This document shows, piece after piece, positions 23,351-24,458 of a DNA stretch of 24,458 nucleotides. Location of the stretch: contig JBBIJR010000055.1 in the NCBI GenBank assembly GCA_037445875.1, positions 1 through 24,458 of the forward strand, in the 5' to 3' direction. The stretch is from JBBIJR01 sp037445875. GTDB taxonomy: Bacteria; CLD3; SB21. The notes under the pieces were generated by a model that saw nothing but the letters and a program-made list of their open reading frames with translations, was not told the origin of the DNA and did not search any database. Made by a program: the position numbers and the translations under genes. Each line of letters starts with the position of its first letter. The stretch's first letter is position 1.

Positions 23351-24297
23351 GCTTTCTTCCTCAGCAAAAAGGCGGCCGCGCCGGGCAAGGCCGAAAGCGT
23401 TCCCACAAGATAGGTGACGAAACCTATGGAGAATGCGACCTCCTGGGCCACGCCGATGCGCCGGAACAAGAAGACCGAAGTCTGCTCGCGCGGGCCTGTT
23501 CCGCCTATGGAGACCGGCAGACTGGCGGCCAGGGAGATCACCGGAACAAAGACCAGATAGTAGGTCAACGATGAACCGTCTCCGAGGGCGCGGCCCACTG
23601 CCCAGATGGACAGCACACGCAGCGTCTGAATAACGATGGACGTGCCGAATATGCCCGCGAGTCGGTCTGGCTGGTTGCGGAACTGATGCATTTCGTAGTA
23701 GAGGTGCTGCAAACGGGTGTAGACACTCGAGGGGAGAATGGATGCGAGGGGTTTGATGGTGCGGTCGGCCAGTTGCTTGTTGAGCAGTATAGCGAGAATC
23801 AGCAGCCAGAGGAGGAACAACCCGGCGATCGACGCAAACAAACGCATGGACTCACCCTGTCCAATCACGAATGCGCCGCTCAGGCAGGCGAGAAAAACCA
23901 GGGTGAGGAGTCCGGCAAAACGATCGAAGAGGACGGAAGCGAGCGCCGGAGAAAGACGTTCCTTGTCGGGGGCATGTTTCTGGATATCGTACACGCGCAA
24001 CAGGTCTCCGCCCATGCCGCTGATGAGAAAATTATTGAAGAAGAGACCGACGTAGTAGTAGGCCAGGACGCGGCCGTACGTCAGATCGATCTGGCTCAAC
24101 CGCAGTATCAGCCTCCATTGCAGTGCGCCCAGCGCATAGCTGACGGTCAGGAGCATCAGTGCTGTCACAATCCACGCGGGATCCGTGCCCATCAAGACGC
24201 CGATAAGCTCGGTGAGATCGAGCTTGTGCACAGCCCAGTAAATCAAGCTCCCGCTTACGATCAGTTTGGCCAGCAGGATTACCGCACGCCGCATCAT
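23347..24297 (-). CDS. YbhN/LPG-synthase-TM-like integral membrane protein
   Basis: The 316-residue protein has about eight membrane helices (for example VILLAKLIVSGSLIYWAV, WIVTALMLLTVSYALGAL, LLTLVFLACLSGAFVIG, ASIAGLFLLWLLILAILL) and the blocks of the lysylphosphatidylglycerol-synthase TM/UPF0104 family: FFNNFLISGMGGDLLRVYDI (86-105) and GGTGPREQ (265-272). These proteins are thought to move or flip lipids or lipid-linked groups in the inner membrane; the catalytic domain of MprF is absent here. The start may be Met1 (24297) or Met2 (24294). Its stop overlaps the DUF4837 start (ATGA). It lies 17 bases after the stop of the partial TPR gene. Substrate is unknown. Confidence 0.85.
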   Translation of the reverse strand: MMRRAVILLAKLIVSGSLIYWAVHKLDLTELIGVLMGTDPAWIVTALMLLTVSYALGALQWRLILRLSQIDLTYGRVLAYYYVGLFFNNFLISGMGGDLLRVYDIQKHAPDKERLSPALASVLFDRFAGLLTLVFLACLSGAFVIGQGESMRLFASIAGLFLLWLLILAILLNKQLADRTIKPLASILPSSVYTRLQHLYYEMHQFRNQPDRLAGIFGTSIVIQTLRVLSIWAVGRALGDGSSLTYYLVFVPVISLAASLPVSIGGTGPREQTSVFLFRRIGVAQEVAFSIGFVTYLVGTLSALPGAAAFLLRKKA

Positions 24298-24314
24298 CGT
24301 TAGTGTCGAGGAAC

Positions 24315-24458
24315 TCAGGGATGCAGCGTATCGGCGGGCTGCGGCGTCATCTTGCGCCGAACCTCGGCGAGCTTAGCCGCGGCGCTTCCGTCCTGCGGGT
24401 GCCGTGCGATCCAGTTGTCCAGGACCCTGGCCGCTTCTTCATAGTTCCGGGTCTCGTC
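24315..24458 (-). CDS. TPR-containing protein, C-terminal end (partial)
   Basis: On the minus strand the frame is open from the window edge to a TGA at 24315-24317, giving the last 47 residues of a protein. The visible NYEEAARVLDNWIARHPQD is a TPR-type helix pair, followed by SAAAKLAEVRRKM and a short Pro-containing tail. The rest of the gene is outside the window. It precedes the YbhN-like gene by 17 bases and is probably in the same operon. The frame exactly reaches the edge with no other stop. Confidence 0.7.
   Translation of the reverse strand, partial: DETRNYEEAARVLDNWIARHPQDGSAAAKLAEVRRKMTPQPADTLHP

Noticed and set aside
22283..23413. Plus-strand frame of 376 codons
   Set aside because: It is antisense to the DUF4837 lipoprotein gene, which has a lipobox and start/stop coupling with both neighbours.
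24001..24458. CRISPR, insertion sequences or tandem repeats anywhere in the window
   Set aside because: No regularly spaced repeats, transposase-like frames or terminal inverted repeats were seen; listed here as a negative for the whole window.

Overview
This window looks like a moderately GC-rich chromosomal fragment from a Gram-negative bacterium of the Bacteroidota/Chlorobiota (FCB) broad group, probably a draft or metagenome contig because it carries two runs of N (2981-2998 and 17434-17474). The placement is inference. It rests on a TonB receptor with an N-terminal carboxypeptidase-regulatory-like domain, a DUF4837-type lipoprotein, and a CsgG/TPR exported protein. Against a typical Bacteroidetes species, several genes have clear Shine-Dalgarno sequences and the stable-RNA promoters look like TTGACA-17-TATATT.

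Left part (1-4433). The end of thiC is followed by a tRNA-Pro(TGG) with its own strong promoter and a perfect terminator. A two-gene arsenic operon (arsR-arsM) lies on the minus strand with a palindromic operator. Next come queG (interrupted by an N gap), a lysine/arginine-tailed YbjN-like protein, and a hotdog-fold thioesterase.

Carbohydrate part (4588-11457). A GH63-type glucosidase is translationally coupled (GTGA) to a glycogen-debranching-type amylo-1,6-glucosidase. A TonB-dependent outer-membrane receptor follows.

Information-processing and metabolic operon (11468-19039). A promoter, the small SRP RNA (ffs) and dnaX are packed with only 12 nt between RNA and ATG. dnaX carries an A10 slippery tract ending in A-AAA-AAG with a stop two codons later in the -1 frame, so a short gamma-type product is predicted. 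Then come recR (no ybaB between), a geranylgeranyl-reductase-family flavoprotein, a HAS-barrel-like protein, purine nucleoside phosphorylase, alanine racemase (with an N gap) and a group I cysteine desulfurase. The genes from recR to the cysteine desulfurase are tightly packed, several with overlapping start/stop codons.

Right part (19047-24458, all minus strand). In transcription order: the end of a TPR protein, a YbhN/LPG-synthase-like membrane protein, a DUF4837 lipoprotein, a CDP-alcohol phosphatidyltransferase and a CsgG/TPR protein. The last four are joined by ATGA overlaps or a 1-nt gap. Then a separate TTGACT-17-TAGACT promoter drives an unrecognised helical protein and a STAS anti-sigma-antagonist-like protein. 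Last is tpx (thiol peroxidase) with a good terminator.

I found no CRISPR array, insertion sequence, integrase or phage genes. The best candidates for something undescribed are the helical protein paired with STAS, the basic-tailed YbjN protein, and the HAS-barrel protein in the dnaX-recR-pnp-alr neighbourhood.
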